Below are positions 53,668 to 64,000 of a stretch of 64,000 bases of DNA, in pieces. The translations under genes and the position numbers were made by a program. The DNA is taken from positions 483,236-547,235 of the forward strand of contig NC_009394.2 of the NCBI RefSeq assembly GCF_000002875.2, read 5' to 3'. Position 1 is the first letter of the stretch. Every line of letters starts with the position of its first letter. Below the pieces are notes generated by a model. The model saw only the letters and a program-made list of their open reading frames with translations, did not search any database and was not told where the DNA came from. This DNA is from Leishmania infantum JPCM5. Its lineage: Eukaryota; Euglenozoa; Kinetoplastea; Trypanosomatida; Trypanosomatidae.

Positions 53668-55647
53668 ATGACCGTTGGTCAGCAGACCGGAAACGTCGCC
53701 AGCGGCGCTGACGTGCCTTACGCAACGCCGCCCCAGGAGCAGCTGACGGAGGAGGGCAAGGGCTACGTGCACCCGGACACCGCCGCGCTCTTCGACGCTT
53801 CCCCGTTCATGCGCTACATCCCCATCTTTGGAACAGCAGTGGTGCCGTTTGGGCCGAAGTGTGTGATGTCACTTGGCATCGTGTACATTCTCAGCAAAGG
53901 TCTGGCGAGGACGCTGCTCAACTCTTCCAGGTACGCCATGTTCATGAAGAAGTACGGCGTCACCACGGCGGTGTACCAGCGCATCTCCGGCATTGGCTCC
54001 TTGGGCTTCTCCATCAAGCCGCTGACAGCCATCTTGAGTGACACGTTCGCCTTCTTCGGCTACACGAAGCGGTGGTACATGGCCTTGTCATGTATTGCCG
54101 GTGCGGTGTGCGCTATCGTGTACGGCGTTCTGCCGTTCAAGCCGTCGAGCGCTGGCATTGCGGGTGCTATGATTTTCATCTCGGTCTTCTGTATTGCAAA
54201 CATCGATGTGCTGTCAGAGGGTCACTACAGTCGCCTTATCAAGCGCCACCCCATTCCTGGTGCCGACCTGATCTCGTGGATCTGGGCGCTTATCATGGTG
54301 GGTGCGATCCTCGCGTCGGCCATTCAAGGGCCGCTTTCCGACTCGGGCCGCCCCACCATCGGCATCTTCCTCTCCGCAGGCCTGCAGGCCTTCTGCGTTT
54401 TCTTTTTCATCTTCAACTGGTATGGCGAGAAGAAGAACCTGATCGAACGCAAGGAGGACTACATCTTTTTGCTGAAACAGGAGGCTCAGATGCAGGAGAC
54501 GGACTCGGAGCCGATCAAGGAGGGCGTGGGGGTGCACGACATCACCATGGGCAAGAGCAAGACGAAGCCTACCGTGCTGTATCACGAGCCCTCCCTGCAG
54601 AACAGCAACACGGAGCTGGTGAACTTTGGCGAGCTTGACGATGACGTGGCCGAGTACGACTTTGTCGAGACACGTTGCATGTGCGGCATCTTTGGAGTGA
54701 ACAAGGAGATCGTCTCTCGCAACATCTCTGTTGCCGTCTACGGCGTCATCATGACGGCTGGCGTCATTGCGCTGACGGTGCTTAACATCATGGGTACAAC
54801 CTACCAGCTGCTCTACGGCTGCGTCGGCATCTCGGTTATCCTGTGCGCGACCGGCTTCCTCTGCATCCCTATGACGATCATGAAGGCCAACTTCTTCGGG
54901 TGGTTCCAGCAGGTGTCCTACATCCTCATCTCCGGCGGGACGGACAACTTCTACATGTCGGATGCCAGCTGCCTGCCGGACGGGCCACACTTCTCTCAGA
55001 CATTCTACAACACTGTCGGCGCCGTCATTGGCAACGCTGCCGGCGTGTTTGGTGTGTACCTGTTTGCGCGCGTCTTCTCGAAGCAGAGCTACCGCGTCAC
55101 GCTAATTTGCACCACTCTTGTCCAGGTTCTTGCGAGCGTCTTTGACATCATCATTGTCGAACGCTGGAACTTGTACATCGGCATCCCGGACCACGCCATG
55201 TACATCATGGGTGATGCTATCGTGTACGAGGTGTGCTACATGCTGAACTTCATGCCACTGAACATGCTTATCTCGCGCCTCTGTCCGAAGGGGTACGAGA
55301 GCACGATGTTTGCAATTTTGGCGAGCTTCAGCAACATGGGTGCATCGACGTCGTCCACGATTGGCGCAATTCTGATGGAAACGGTGTGGCCACTCTCCTC
55401 CAGCCCGCCGTGTGACTTCAGCAACCTGCGCTGGCTGCTCATCTCCGGCCACTTCATCACGCCGCTTATCGCCATTCCGCTAGTGGTTGTGCTCATTCCC
55501 GGCACCCGCATCTGCGACCCGATCGACCCGAAGGATGTCGAGGGCCTGTCCATCTTCCAGAAGTGGCTCAACAAGTTTCACGCAACGTCAAACGCACACG
55601 CCAAGCCCCAGCCCAAATCGCTGCCAGATTCGGAGGGGCAGCAGTAG
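53668..55647 (+). CDS. Folate/biopterin (pteridine) transporter
   Basis: A 659-residue polytopic membrane protein of the folate-biopterin transporter (FBT/BT1) family of the major facilitator superfamily, which imports pteridines that trypanosomatids cannot make. Diagnostic features are a polar N-terminus of about 45 residues, the conserved block SLGFSIKPLTAILSDTFAF followed by GYTKRWYM (about 108-135), roughly a dozen hydrophobic segments, and a long cytosolic loop (about 252-350). The size is typical (BT1 and FT1 about 630-700). The start at 53668 directly follows a CA repeat; in-frame codons upstream encode the repeat. I cannot say whether the substrate is folate, biopterin or another compound. 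It appears intact. Confidence 0.94.
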   Translation: MTVGQQTGNVASGADVPYATPPQEQLTEEGKGYVHPDTAALFDASPFMRYIPIFGTAVVPFGPKCVMSLGIVYILSKGLARTLLNSSRYAMFMKKYGVTTAVYQRISGIGSLGFSIKPLTAILSDTFAFFGYTKRWYMALSCIAGAVCAIVYGVLPFKPSSAGIAGAMIFISVFCIANIDVLSEGHYSRLIKRHPIPGADLISWIWALIMVGAILASAIQGPLSDSGRPTIGIFLSAGLQAFCVFFFIFNWYGEKKNLIERKEDYIFLLKQEAQMQETDSEPIKEGVGVHDITMGKSKTKPTVLYHEPSLQNSNTELVNFGELDDDVAEYDFVETRCMCGIFGVNKEIVSRNISVAVYGVIMTAGVIALTVLNIMGTTYQLLYGCVGISVILCATGFLCIPMTIMKANFFGWFQQVSYILISGGTDNFYMSDASCLPDGPHFSQTFYNTVGAVIGNAAGVFGVYLFARVFSKQSYRVTLICTTLVQVLASVFDIIIVERWNLYIGIPDHAMYIMGDAIVYEVCYMLNFMPLNMLISRLCPKGYESTMFAILASFSNMGASTSSTIGAILMETVWPLSSSPPCDFSNLRWLLISGHFITPLIAIPLVVVLIPGTRICDPIDPKDVEGLSIFQKWLNKFHATSNAHAKPQPKSLPDSEGQQ

Positions 55648-58317
55648 TCGTCGGCGATGCGGTATGCGCGCCGTGCATGTGCGTGTGTGTCGTGGCCTCT
55701 TAATTTCCTGTTTTTTTTTTTCGCCTTCTACGTGTGCTTGCTGTACCGCTTATTCAAGTGCACCACACATACACGCTTACATATACACATCTACAGCTTT
55801 TTCTTTGTTGCTAACGTGCCTGACAGCGCTCATGATGCGGCACCGGCACCGCAGGCACCTGGAGACCCTGCACTACGCCGCTGCCCCTCTCTCTTTCGTT
55901 CTTGTACTCTCGTTTTGTATATGCAACCTTCTTCCACGTTCTGTCTTGTTTTTACGAGTGTCCTTTGCTTGGGACCGTTGCATCTCATGAGGCTTCGCGT
56001 CGCTGAAGTGGGCACAACTAGAGAAGGCAGTGCTGCTTTTGCCCCAGTGCGTGACCCCCTTCCCCCTACCCCACTGAACAAGTGACTGCGTGCTCGTCTC
56101 TCTATGCTCTCTCTCTCTCATATGGACGTAGGTGTTTACGTGTCGCACGTGCTGACAGGAGGAGACGAAGAGGAAACGGAGGAGAGTTTCAAGTCTTTCG
56201 GAGTAACGCACGCGCGTTGCTCCTTTTTAGCACTTCCATTTTGATGTGTTTTCTGTCTCCCAAATTTTGTGCGTGTCTTTTCTCGCTTCGTGTGCCGCGT
56301 ATGCGTGTATCTCTAAGGTCGGGCTCAACGATGAAGCCGCCGCCAGGGGGAGAACCATGCAGTGTACTACAAGGCTCACTCTCGTGCTTCTCCCTAAAAT
56401 GCATCACCACAGCCGAAGCCCATCGGGCGTTGCGGAGACGGGAGAAAGCGAAAGGAGTGACGTGCAATGCCTTCTCTTCCGCCTCGTCTTTTTATCCCTT
56501 TATATGCTACGCCCTCCTCCTTTCCGTTGGCAATTTTGCCTCCGCTTCTCTCTCTCCATCTCTGCCGGTGCGTGTGTGCGTGTGTGCATGCCTTCAAGTA
56601 CCATTTTGTATTTTTGGCTCTGTCTTTTCAGCGGTGACTTCACATCCTTTATTTTTCTTCGTTTGTTTTGTCTCCTTTCTTCACCAGCCACATACGAATT
56701 CATATATCGCGCACCCCTTTTCCCCCTCCTCTCACTGCCTGCGCCTCCTCCCCCTTCTCTGCTTTATTTCTTTTTTATTCCGAATGCACGCTTGCGTATG
56801 CGCATGTATGTGTTTCTTTCTCCTCTCTCTGCATCACATTGGCAGCACCGGCATTGGTGCACGTTGGTACACTGCAAGGAAAGATGAACTTACGCAACTC
56901 TTTTCTTACCTCTCCTGCTTGATTGAGGCAACGCAGCAACACAAAGAACTAGTGAACCATTTCACACTCTTCTCACCCAGCGGCCCCTCCACATTGTTAC
57001 ACGTGGACGCTCGTGACTGTCGCTTGCTTCGTGCACACGCAAGCGGTACTGACACGCATACAGGCCCATGTGCGATGTCTCTTCGTGCGTGTATGCTCTG
57101 TTTGGCGGTGCAGCTGTTTCGTGCGCGACAGAGACGGAAAAGCGTCGGGTTCTGGACTGGAGCAATCGGAGGGCGTCGAAAGGGGAGAGCCGAAAGAAGT
57201 GTGCGCCGCGGCAGCCCTCTCTCACATAAGTGGACAACGAATACAATAGTGGGAGGAGCCTGCGTGTGTCTGACGCGGCGGTGCGTTGAGAAGGGCAGTA
57301 AAAGAGAAGGAGAGACTCTCACTGTGTACTCAGAAATAGAACAAACATGATAGAAAACTACAGCGACTCAGTTTGTTCACGTGTACCAGCGTCATTGGGA
57401 GATCTATGCGGGTAGGGAGGGGGGCTATCTTTGTATGGGCGAAGGCACACTACTACTGCTTTCGGACCATACCCTTACCCCCTACCCCCGTTTTTTCCCA
57501 CCCACCTAACTACATGGAAGCGAGGCGTGAAGGAGAACGGAGCAAAATGTCAGCAGTTACCAGTGCACACACACGGGTACACGCAAGCACGTAGACTTAG
57601 GCGGCTCCAGGTACTCCCACGTTGACGGTGTATGTGAAGTATCGGAGAGCGCGCCGCATCCCTGTGCACGTGCCCGCGAGCTGGACAAACGCGTTTTCTT
57701 TCTGTTTGTCCGTTCGCTCCTCCTGCTTTCAGCCTGCCTTGGCTCTTTTGTGCCCGTACTTGTTTTTTTTTCTGCGTTTTCTTTAGTTTGACTCGAGCGG
57801 ACACCGTAACGGAGGCCCGCCTCTCTTCGGCTCTTTCTTTCTCTTACCTTCCGTTCTTCCTCGCAGACTCCACCATCTCTGTTGTGCAAAGTTGGCTTTG
57901 GTGATGTCTGCGTTTTCGTAAGCACAAAGGAAAGAACACACAGAAAAGGCGTACCAAACGGTTCTGTGCGCCATCATGGCGTGTCGTTGACCGTGCCGTT
58001 CGCGCGATGCCACACATCGTGCGACTGGCAGGCGGTACGGCCGCAGAGTGCTGAGCGCTCCCCTTGCGTGAGAGTGAGTGGGCTTTTGCGCGGCGCTGCG
58101 TAGAAGGTTGAGGGTGACAAAAAGACGTGGCCCTCCCCGTTCTCTGGCTGTGCCACGCCTGCAGACGCACAGACCCGTAAGGTACACTTCTCTCTCACGC
58201 ACTTGAAGGCGTTGCTGATGCGTGCGGGCACGGGTCACACGCAAAAGCGATCATGTGTGGGGAGGAGCCACAGGCGGCCGTATTAGCAGCAATGCTACGA
58301 CGTCACATGCGGCGTCC
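55648..58317. other. Long intergenic region, no gene seen
   Basis: Almost 3 kb between the transporter and the desaturase. A 422-codon plus frame (56082-57350) is open, but it is Cys/Ser/Phe/Arg-rich, has patches of pyrimidine-tract translation and no recognisable domain, so I do not call it. No retroposon or other repeat is evident. Confidence 0.5.
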
Positions 58318-58389
58318 ATTTCTCCATTTCCTTTCATCATCCCATCGCCTCTCTCTTTGTTTCGGGTCTCTTCCTCACGTGTTGCACAG
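58318..58389 (+). promoter_or_regulatory. Likely trans-splice acceptor for the desaturase
   Basis: A long pyrimidine-rich run (58318-58375) leads to GCACAG with AG at 58388-58389. It would give a 5' UTR of about 217 nt and supports the start at 58607 rather than an upstream one. Confidence 0.55.
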
Positions 58390-58606
58390 CCTCACAGGAA
58401 ACACAGACACATACACACATACAGACACGCGTGCTCTCTGCGGTCCCGCAACATTCACACGCCCCTGCAACGGACGACAAAGTAGGAAGCACGCAAAAAG
58501 AGGCGAAGGGCCCCACCGTGCTATCCGCATTCTTATCAGCATAGCCCACACACATCTACCCCCATACGCGTACACACATTCCCTCGGTCCAGCCTTCTTT
58601 GCAGCC

Positions 58607-59791
58607 ATGAAATCCGTGCTCAAGGCGGGGCGCGAGAAGGACGTGGACGTGGTGGTGCCGCCGAAGGAGCTTACCATCAAGCAGATCCAGGACCAAATCC
58701 CCGCCAAGTACTTTGAGCGCTCGGCGGTGTGGGGCATGTGCTACGTCTTCCGCGACATCTTTCAGGTCCTGGCGCTGTACTTCATCATGTATCGCGCAGT
58801 GATGCCGGTGCTTTCTGCATTCGGGGGCATTGTGTATGGTGTGGCTGGCGCGAACATCGTCAGCTGGACCGTCGTCGGCGCCGTGAAGTTTGCGGCGTGG
58901 ACCGTGTTCGGGATAGCACAGGGCCTCAACGGTTTCGCTATTTTTGTGCTCGCACACGAGTGCGGTCACCAGGCCTTCAGCTCGTACCGCTTGCTGAACA
59001 ACGCCGTCGGCCTGCTGCTCGACTCCGCCATCCTCGTCCCGTACCACAGCTGGCGCATCAGCCATGGCAGCCACCACAAGCACACAAACCACCTCACCAA
59101 GGACACGGTGTTTGTACCACGCAAGGAGCAGCGTGTGATCGACCTGGTCGAGGAGACGCCGCTGGTGATGCTCTGGAATATGCTTGTCATCTTCACGTTT
59201 GGCTGGCCAGCGTACCTCGTAGCCAACATCGCGAGTCAAGACTACGGTCGCCGCACCAACCATTTCGAGCCTTCGTCGCCGCTCTTCAACAAGGACGACG
59301 GGCCCGACATCGTGCTCTCCAACATCGGCATCGTGGCTGCGCTCTTTATCTTGGGTCTCTGCACCTACCAGTACGGCGCCTACAACGTCTTTTGCTGGTA
59401 CGTCGTGCCGTACCTTTGGACAAATTTCTGGCTGCTCTACGTCACCTACCTCCAGCACTCTGACTTGCGCATCCCGCACTACACGCATGCGCACTGGACG
59501 TTTGTGCGCGGCGCCATCGCCACCGTCGACCGCGACTACGGCTTCATCATCAATGAGTGGCTGCACTACATCAACAACTCCCACGTTGTGCACCACCTCT
59601 TTAGCCAGATGCCCTTCTACCACGCGATCGAGGTGACGCGCCACCACATCAAGGACATCATCGGCGACGCCTACGTCACGGACAGTCGCTCCCTTGTCGA
59701 GATGCTCTGCGAGACGTGGAGAGAGTGCCGCTACGTTATCCCGTCCGAGGGCATCAGCGTGTTCTACAGCTTCACAGGGAAGGGTGCGTAA
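58607..59791 (+). CDS. Fatty-acid desaturase, Delta-12 (oleate) type
   Basis: A 394-residue membrane-bound desaturase. The three histidine boxes that bind the di-iron centre are HECGH (117-121), HGSHH (153-157, within HSWRISHGSHHKHTNH) and HVVHH (about 326-330). The spacing and surrounding sequence (LAHECGHQAFS, then HKHTNH) match the plant- and fungal-type FAD2/Delta-12 group that converts oleate to linoleate in the ER. Hydrophobic segments occur at about 48-72, 80-116, 132-146 and around 190-270. No fused cytochrome b5 is present, so it should use a separate one. The start at 58607 yields the usual short N-terminus. It is the last intact gene before the telomere. An omega-3 activity cannot be excluded. 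Confidence 0.93.
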   Translation: MKSVLKAGREKDVDVVVPPKELTIKQIQDQIPAKYFERSAVWGMCYVFRDIFQVLALYFIMYRAVMPVLSAFGGIVYGVAGANIVSWTVVGAVKFAAWTVFGIAQGLNGFAIFVLAHECGHQAFSSYRLLNNAVGLLLDSAILVPYHSWRISHGSHHKHTNHLTKDTVFVPRKEQRVIDLVEETPLVMLWNMLVIFTFGWPAYLVANIASQDYGRRTNHFEPSSPLFNKDDGPDIVLSNIGIVAALFILGLCTYQYGAYNVFCWYVVPYLWTNFWLLYVTYLQHSDLRIPHYTHAHWTFVRGAIATVDRDYGFIINEWLHYINNSHVVHHLFSQMPFYHAIEVTRHHIKDIIGDAYVTDSRSLVEMLCETWRECRYVIPSEGISVFYSFTGKGA

Positions 59792-60153
59792 TACAGAAAA
59801 CGCGCATGCAAGATGGAAAGAGAAGCGACGATGCAGTTGCGCCGCGTGCTGTTCTGTCAAATCGTGCCGGCGCTCGCGACGGTGATGGCAAGGCTGCGCG
59901 TCACCATCATCGCATCATGCTCTGACCAGACCATCGGTTCCTCTTCCGTTCTTTGTGTTTCTTCTTCCTCGTCCACACCTTTCCTTTTTCTTTCTCGAGT
60001 TCTCTCTTTTTTAGCTCTCTGTGGGACCACCTCGGCGCGGACGCCCCATCTCTCCTCCTTTGTTTATCCTCTGTGATGATTACCCCGCTCCTCTTCAATG
60101 TATCTGCCCGTCTGCGTGCCTTCGCTCTTCCTGTTTTCCCTTTCCGTTTGCTC
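59792..60153. other. 3' flank of the desaturase gene
   Basis: Pyrimidine-rich, no gene. It leads into retroposon copy 8. Confidence 0.55.
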
Positions 60154-60700
60154 TGCTGACGTAGGGATACCCCTCTCCGTGTGTGGTGTCAGGGCTCAGT
60201 ACCCCGACTCTGCGTGGGGGGAAGCCAGGCGCCCTCTTAACCCCTGTCGATGTCAAGCCACCTCTGGTTGTGCCAGCGACAATCACCCACGCGGTTGAGG
60301 ATGCCAGAGCGATGCATGGCTGCTGATGTCGGCGGTGGGGTGGTGGACGGCGTTGCGTTGGAGCGGCCTGAGACAGCGAACACGCGTGTGCCATCCACAT
60401 CATGGGCACAGTGCCAATGCCACTCCAATGCATCTTCACCCCGCCCTGGCACTGCCTGCAGGTGTGGGGCGCCTGAGCCACCTCGAGGGGGATGCATCAG
60501 GTGGCTGCCGGCACCATGGGAGCGGCTGTGAGGCGACCTGACCTGCGAGGCAGGGGGGCGGGTAGAGTGTGAGGCAGAGGCTGCGCTGCGACAACGGGGC
60601 CGGCGTATTGCTGTGACCCGTGCCTACGACTGATTGGAACGACGCGATGGGCCCATGACAACGCCCGGGGATAGGGTGGAGTCCGCTTCTTGCTTTATGG
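60154..60700 (+). mobile_element. SIDER2-like retroposon, copy 8, mosaic
   Basis: Full length, sense, in the 3' flank of the desaturase. The front end is the CTGACGTAGGGATACCCC variant of copy 1. The core (60300-60575) is almost identical to all other copies. From about 60580 (after GAGGCAGAGGCTG) it switches to a clearly divergent version and ends with the GGAGTCCGCTTCTTGC variant shared with copy 4. Confidence 0.83.
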
Positions 60701-62150
60701 CAGAAAGGATTCGCTGACGAAAAGGACTCCAGTTTCTCGGTCCTGTTCGCCGGTCTCTTCAGGACTCCCTCCGTCTTTTTTTTGCCGTTAGTTTCACTTC
60801 GAATGTGTATGTCTTTTGATTGGTGACTGTAAACGGAGAGGGAGGAAGGGCATGGTGCGCGTCCCTTTCTCCGTTTCTTCTCCCCGCCCTCCTTCCGCAG
60901 CCCTCCTTCCCGCTGACTAGGTCCGTGGATACTCCTCTGCACGAAAAAGCGGAAAAACAGCGGCCGTGTGACCGCAATGAAATTCGCAACGAGTGGAAGA
61001 GCGCTAGAGCGATCTGCCGCAACACACACACCAGCAAACACCTGCGCACCATGATGGCGACCCTTTCGCGGTTTTGCCCCGGCTTCACCGTGGACAGGAG
61101 ATACAGATCGCGTGTGCCGATGCGAGTGTTGTCATTTTTTGTGTGTTTTTTTTCTTTTTATCCTTTTGCCCCTTTCTGGAGCGTGCAGAGAGGACAAGAT
61201 GGAAGGCGCGTGTGTCTACTTCGGCCTCCTCCTCTGTTCCCTCCCTCTTCGCCCTCTTCCTCTTGTCATCCAGGCTGAGGTATGCACTGTATGTCCGGAG
61301 GAACACATGCACGTGTGCGTCAACGACTCGCTGCGGTGCTGGTAGGCCCCCGCAGCTGTCAGGTCGCACTTGTACCCTTGCAGGGTGACTGGCGTGCAAG
61401 ATGTTAAGGAAACGAGAGAGAAGGGCACCGCCTACTCAACGAACCCACAGGTTGTTTTGTGTGCGGGTTTCTGTGTCGTTGAGCACCTGACAACCCGCGG
61501 CTCTACGCCGCCGCCATGCTGCTCCCTTCTTTTCAGCTTTTCTTGTTTCATCTGTTCTTCGTTGACGCGTAAGAGGCATCTGCAGTGATGATGCCTCGTA
61601 AAGTAAATTCCACCACACCTCTCCCCACAACGAGAGAAGAAAAGGATTTGCGCTTACCATGAAGCGATACATTCCCTCTTCTTTCGACAACAAAGAAATA
61701 CGCAGCAATATGAGAGCTGCTTTTTCGTGCATGTAGTACAGAAATGTTCGTGTGCTTACTGCGCCTCTCTTGGGCAAGGCGCTTGCTTGCAGCCTTGCTC
61801 TGTTTGGCCGTGCGCCCACACATAGACTCCCACATACATCATGTCCGCAATGGCATTCACCACTCCCTGCCTCTCGCAGGCTGTCACGCGCGGAGGCAAA
61901 ATGAGATTGCAACTCTGACGCTGCAGCCGTTGCATGTGCACTACACGTCCACACGCGCCTTCTTTCCTTTTTGTTCGGACCGCTCTCCATCTCTTTCCTC
62001 TCTTTTGAACTTTTTCAGTTCTCAGCGTGGTCGTCACGTCTCTCTCTCGAGAGAGACGGCTGAAGCTCTGGAGCGTCTCTCTCGCCCGCACAGCTCTCAG
62101 TGAGGTACACACCACCGCCACCTCTCTTTCCCTTCACCCTTTAGCTCACC
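60701..62150. other. Subtelomeric intergenic region, no intact gene seen
   Basis: About 1.45 kb with short frames only. Pyrimidine-rich plus-strand stretches at 61130-61170, 61200-61260 and 61960-62055 could be splice signals for the gene relic that follows. Confidence 0.5.
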
Positions 62151-62870
62151 ATGAGCCATGCCCAGATCAAACACGCCATACGCAAAGCGGAGGTGTTCCT
62201 TCCAGCGAACCACTTCAGCCTCCGACCCTTCCCCAGCTGGAGCCCGCAAGGGCTGCAAGACGAGGGAACGTGAGGGGGACAGAGATCCGCGACAACCTGT
62301 TGGGCTGGGCCATCACCGACGTTGACCGGAGCAACTTCCGCGAGTGCGGTCCCACACTCACCACCACCCGCAATGGCGACCAGCTCATTGTGGGGAAGCG
62401 CCAGCGCTGCCCTCGCCACCTTTACTGCAAAAAGAGGGAGGACCTTATCCACCGCGGCGGCTGCGTGCCGGCCAAGAGGCTGCTCCAGAGTCTCTCAGGG
62501 GCGCGAGGCGATGGACACCACGGAGGAGCTACGCGTGCACTGCGTGGGCATCGAGAGGGTGTGCCCTGCGGACCACGTGCTCGAGCTGAGACCGACTGAG
62601 GGCATCACGGTGACGCAGGGCCTCTGCCACGAGCTGCGCGCCGAGGCCACCATGGGCAAGCTACTTGGTGGTGAGGTGAGCCGGCGCAACGACGACGACC
62701 CTGACCGCCGCTTCGCCGCTATGGTGGGCGGCTTCCCGACGATTGTGAAGTACGAGAAGTCCAAACGCCTGCTGTGCAACGAGTGCCCGTCGGTGTCCAA
62801 GGATCCCCGAGGTGTAGTCGACAGCGCTCTGGCGAGAGGCGCGTGCACGTGCACCCATCACTCTCTTGTA
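62151..62870 (+). pseudogene. Frameshifted gene relic, unknown family
   Basis: Protein-like sequence continues across three segments in two frames. It starts at the Met at 62151 (MSHAQIKHAIRK), moves to another frame by about 62240-62280 (carrying GWAITDVDRSNFRECGPTL) and returns to the first frame by about 62510 (carrying MDTTEELRVHCVGIERVCP, then GGFPTIVKYEKSKRLLCNEC). The two shifts compensate each other, as expected for a decayed coding sequence or for assembly errors near the telomere. Each piece has normal amino-acid composition, unlike the surrounding DNA. I do not recognise the family. Subtelomeric position makes a decayed member of a repeated gene family plausible. Confidence 0.55.
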
Positions 62871-63098
62871 CCTGCCGTGCTCGGAAGGCGAATAGACACA
62901 ACACCCGAAGACAGCGGCAGCAGCACTAGTGGCAGCGGATGCAGCAGTAGCGGCACACGGAGACGCAAGCAGGGACGCACACACCTTAACGACCAGCACC
63001 TTTACACGCAGTGAACGCAAGGGGCGCGCATTGCAGCTCTGATATCCTGTTTGCTGAATCAGAGACTTTGAAGAGCGCGCCACCAGGGAGGCGAGTGT

Positions 63099-63127
63099 AT
63101 CGGTGTACTGGTGCGCTGGTGCACTGG
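63099..63127 (+). repeat. Degenerate octamer units before the hexamer array
   Basis: About three and a half units of the same octamer that forms the large array downstream, here as GGTGTACT-GGTGCGCT-GGTGCACT-GG, joining directly to the first TTAGGG. Confidence 0.75.
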
Positions 63128-63366
63128 TTAGGGTTAGGGTTAGGGTTAGGGTTAGGGTTAGGGTTAGGGTTAGGGTTAGGGTTAGGGTTAGGGTTAGGGT
63201 TAGGGTTAGGGTTAGGGTTAGGGTTAGGGTTAGGGTTAGGGTTAGGGTTAGGGTTAGGGTTAGGGTTAGGGTTAGGGTTAGGGTTAGGGTTAGGGTAGGG
63301 TTAGGGTTAGGGTTAGGGTTAGGGTTAGGGTTAGGGTTAGGGTTAGGGTTAGGGTTAGGGTTAGGG
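63128..63366 (+). repeat. TTAGGG telomeric hexamer array
   Basis: About 40 tandem TTAGGG units on the plus strand, the orientation expected when the chromosome end lies to the right. One unit has lost a T (GGGTAGGG near 63294-63300). TTAGGG is the trypanosomatid telomere repeat. Confidence 0.98.
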
Positions 63367-63426
63367 TTTTTTTCTCCACTGATTCCTTGCACAGCGACAC
63401 CCTCTCCAACAGGACGGGGGCGTGAC
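63367..63426. other. 60-bp non-repeat spacer between telomeric arrays
   Basis: Starts with seven T after the last hexamer and contains unique sequence (CTGATTCCTTGCACAGCG). It may correspond to a conserved telomere-associated block of Leishmania, but I cannot confirm this from memory. Confidence 0.6.
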
Positions 63427-64000
63427 GGTGTACTGGTGTACTGGTGTACTGGTGTACTGGTGTACTGGTGTACTGGTGTACTGGTGTACTGGTGTACTGG
63501 TGTACTGGTGTACTGGTGTACTGGTGTACTGGTGTACTGGTGTACTGGTGTACTGGTGTACTGGTGTACTGGTGTACTGGTGTACTGGTGTACTGGTGTG
63601 CTGGTGTACTGGTGTACTGGTGTACTGGTGTACTGGTGTACTGGTGTACTGGTGTACTGGTGTACTGGTGTACTGGTGTACTGGTGTACTGGTGTACTGG
63701 TGTACTGGTGTACTGGTGTACTGGTGTACTGGTGTGCTGGTGTACTGGTGTACTGGTGTACTGGTGTACTGGTGTACTGGTGTACTGGTGTACTGGTGTA
63801 CTGGTGTACTGGTGTACTGGTGTACTGGTGTACTGGTGTACTGGTGTACTGGTGTACTGGTGTACTGGTGTACTGGTGTACTGGTGTACTGGTGTACTGG
63901 TGTACTGGTTAGGGTTAGGGTGAGGGTGAGGGTGTACTGGTGTACTGGTGTACTGGTGTACTGGTGTACTGGTGTACTGGTGAACTGGTGTACTGGTGTA
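63427..64000 (+). repeat. TGTACTGG octamer array with a small hexamer island
   Basis: About 60 tandem octamers run from 63427 to 63908, with at least two single-base variants (TGTGCTGG near 63597 and 63733). An island of TTAGGG and GTGAGG-like units lies at 63909-63932, then octamers resume to the window edge with one TGAACTGG variant. An open frame through it is only a by-product of the 24-nt period. Confidence 0.97.

Noticed and set aside
56082..57350. 422-codon plus-strand frame between the pteridine transporter and the desaturase
   Set aside because: Composition is dominated by Cys, Ser, Phe, Leu and Arg from pyrimidine-rich DNA, no domain or membrane topology is coherent, and good start context is lacking.
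58556..59860. 434-codon minus-strand frame opposite the desaturase
   Set aside because: Shadow frame; the plus strand carries all three histidine boxes and fits the transcription direction.
63103..63912. 269-codon open frame through the telomeric repeats
   Set aside because: It is a product of the repeat period (hexamers and octamers without stops) and not a gene.

Overview
This window looks like the right end of a Leishmania (or very close trypanosomatid) chromosome. The evidence is intron-free genes in long same-strand blocks, pyrimidine tracts followed by AG dinucleotides (trans-splice acceptors) upstream of starts, large GT/CA-rich intergenic regions, a flagellar RIB43A protein, a folate/biopterin transporter, a tandem array of GH130-like mannosyltransferase/phosphorylase (MTP) genes, SIDER-like retroposons in 3' flanks, and TTAGGG arrays at the right edge. 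I cannot fix the species from sequence alone.

Layout. From 1 to about 26.3 kb every credible gene is on the minus strand: two divergent Rab-type GTPases, a small multi-pass membrane protein, a hypothetical protein, RIB43A, a RanBP2-type zinc-finger protein, an exportin-7-like karyopherin, a coiled-coil protein, an ataxin-10-domain protein and several small or unassigned proteins. At 26.3-27.5 kb is a divergent strand-switch region holding three tRNA genes (Lys-CTT on plus; Gly-GCC and Asn-GTT on minus). From 27.5 kb to the telomere all genes are on the plus strand: a zinc-ribbon methyltransferase, seven MTP paralogues (29.0-48.1 kb), a PiT-type phosphate permease, a folate/biopterin transporter and a fatty-acid desaturase. 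The subtelomere follows: a frameshifted gene relic, a TTAGGG array, a short spacer and a long array of an unusual octamer.

Eight copies of a roughly 0.55-kb SIDER2-like element are present, most in sense orientation downstream of genes. Their central part is nearly identical between copies while their ends belong to different variants, which suggests gene conversion of the core. A second repeat, about 440 bp and about 99% identical by eye, occurs as an inverted pair (20.4 and 32.7 kb) bracketing the strand-switch region and the first two MTP genes. MTP genes 4, 6 and 7 share an exactly identical 194-bp tract, so the array itself is being homogenised in patches.

Functionally the right arm is a metabolic block. 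The MTP family (known from published Leishmania work) makes and phosphorolyses beta-1,2-mannan reserve (mannogen). Phosphate uptake, pteridine uptake and lipid desaturation genes lie beside it. The left arm is housekeeping: trafficking, nuclear transport, flagellum and mitochondrion.
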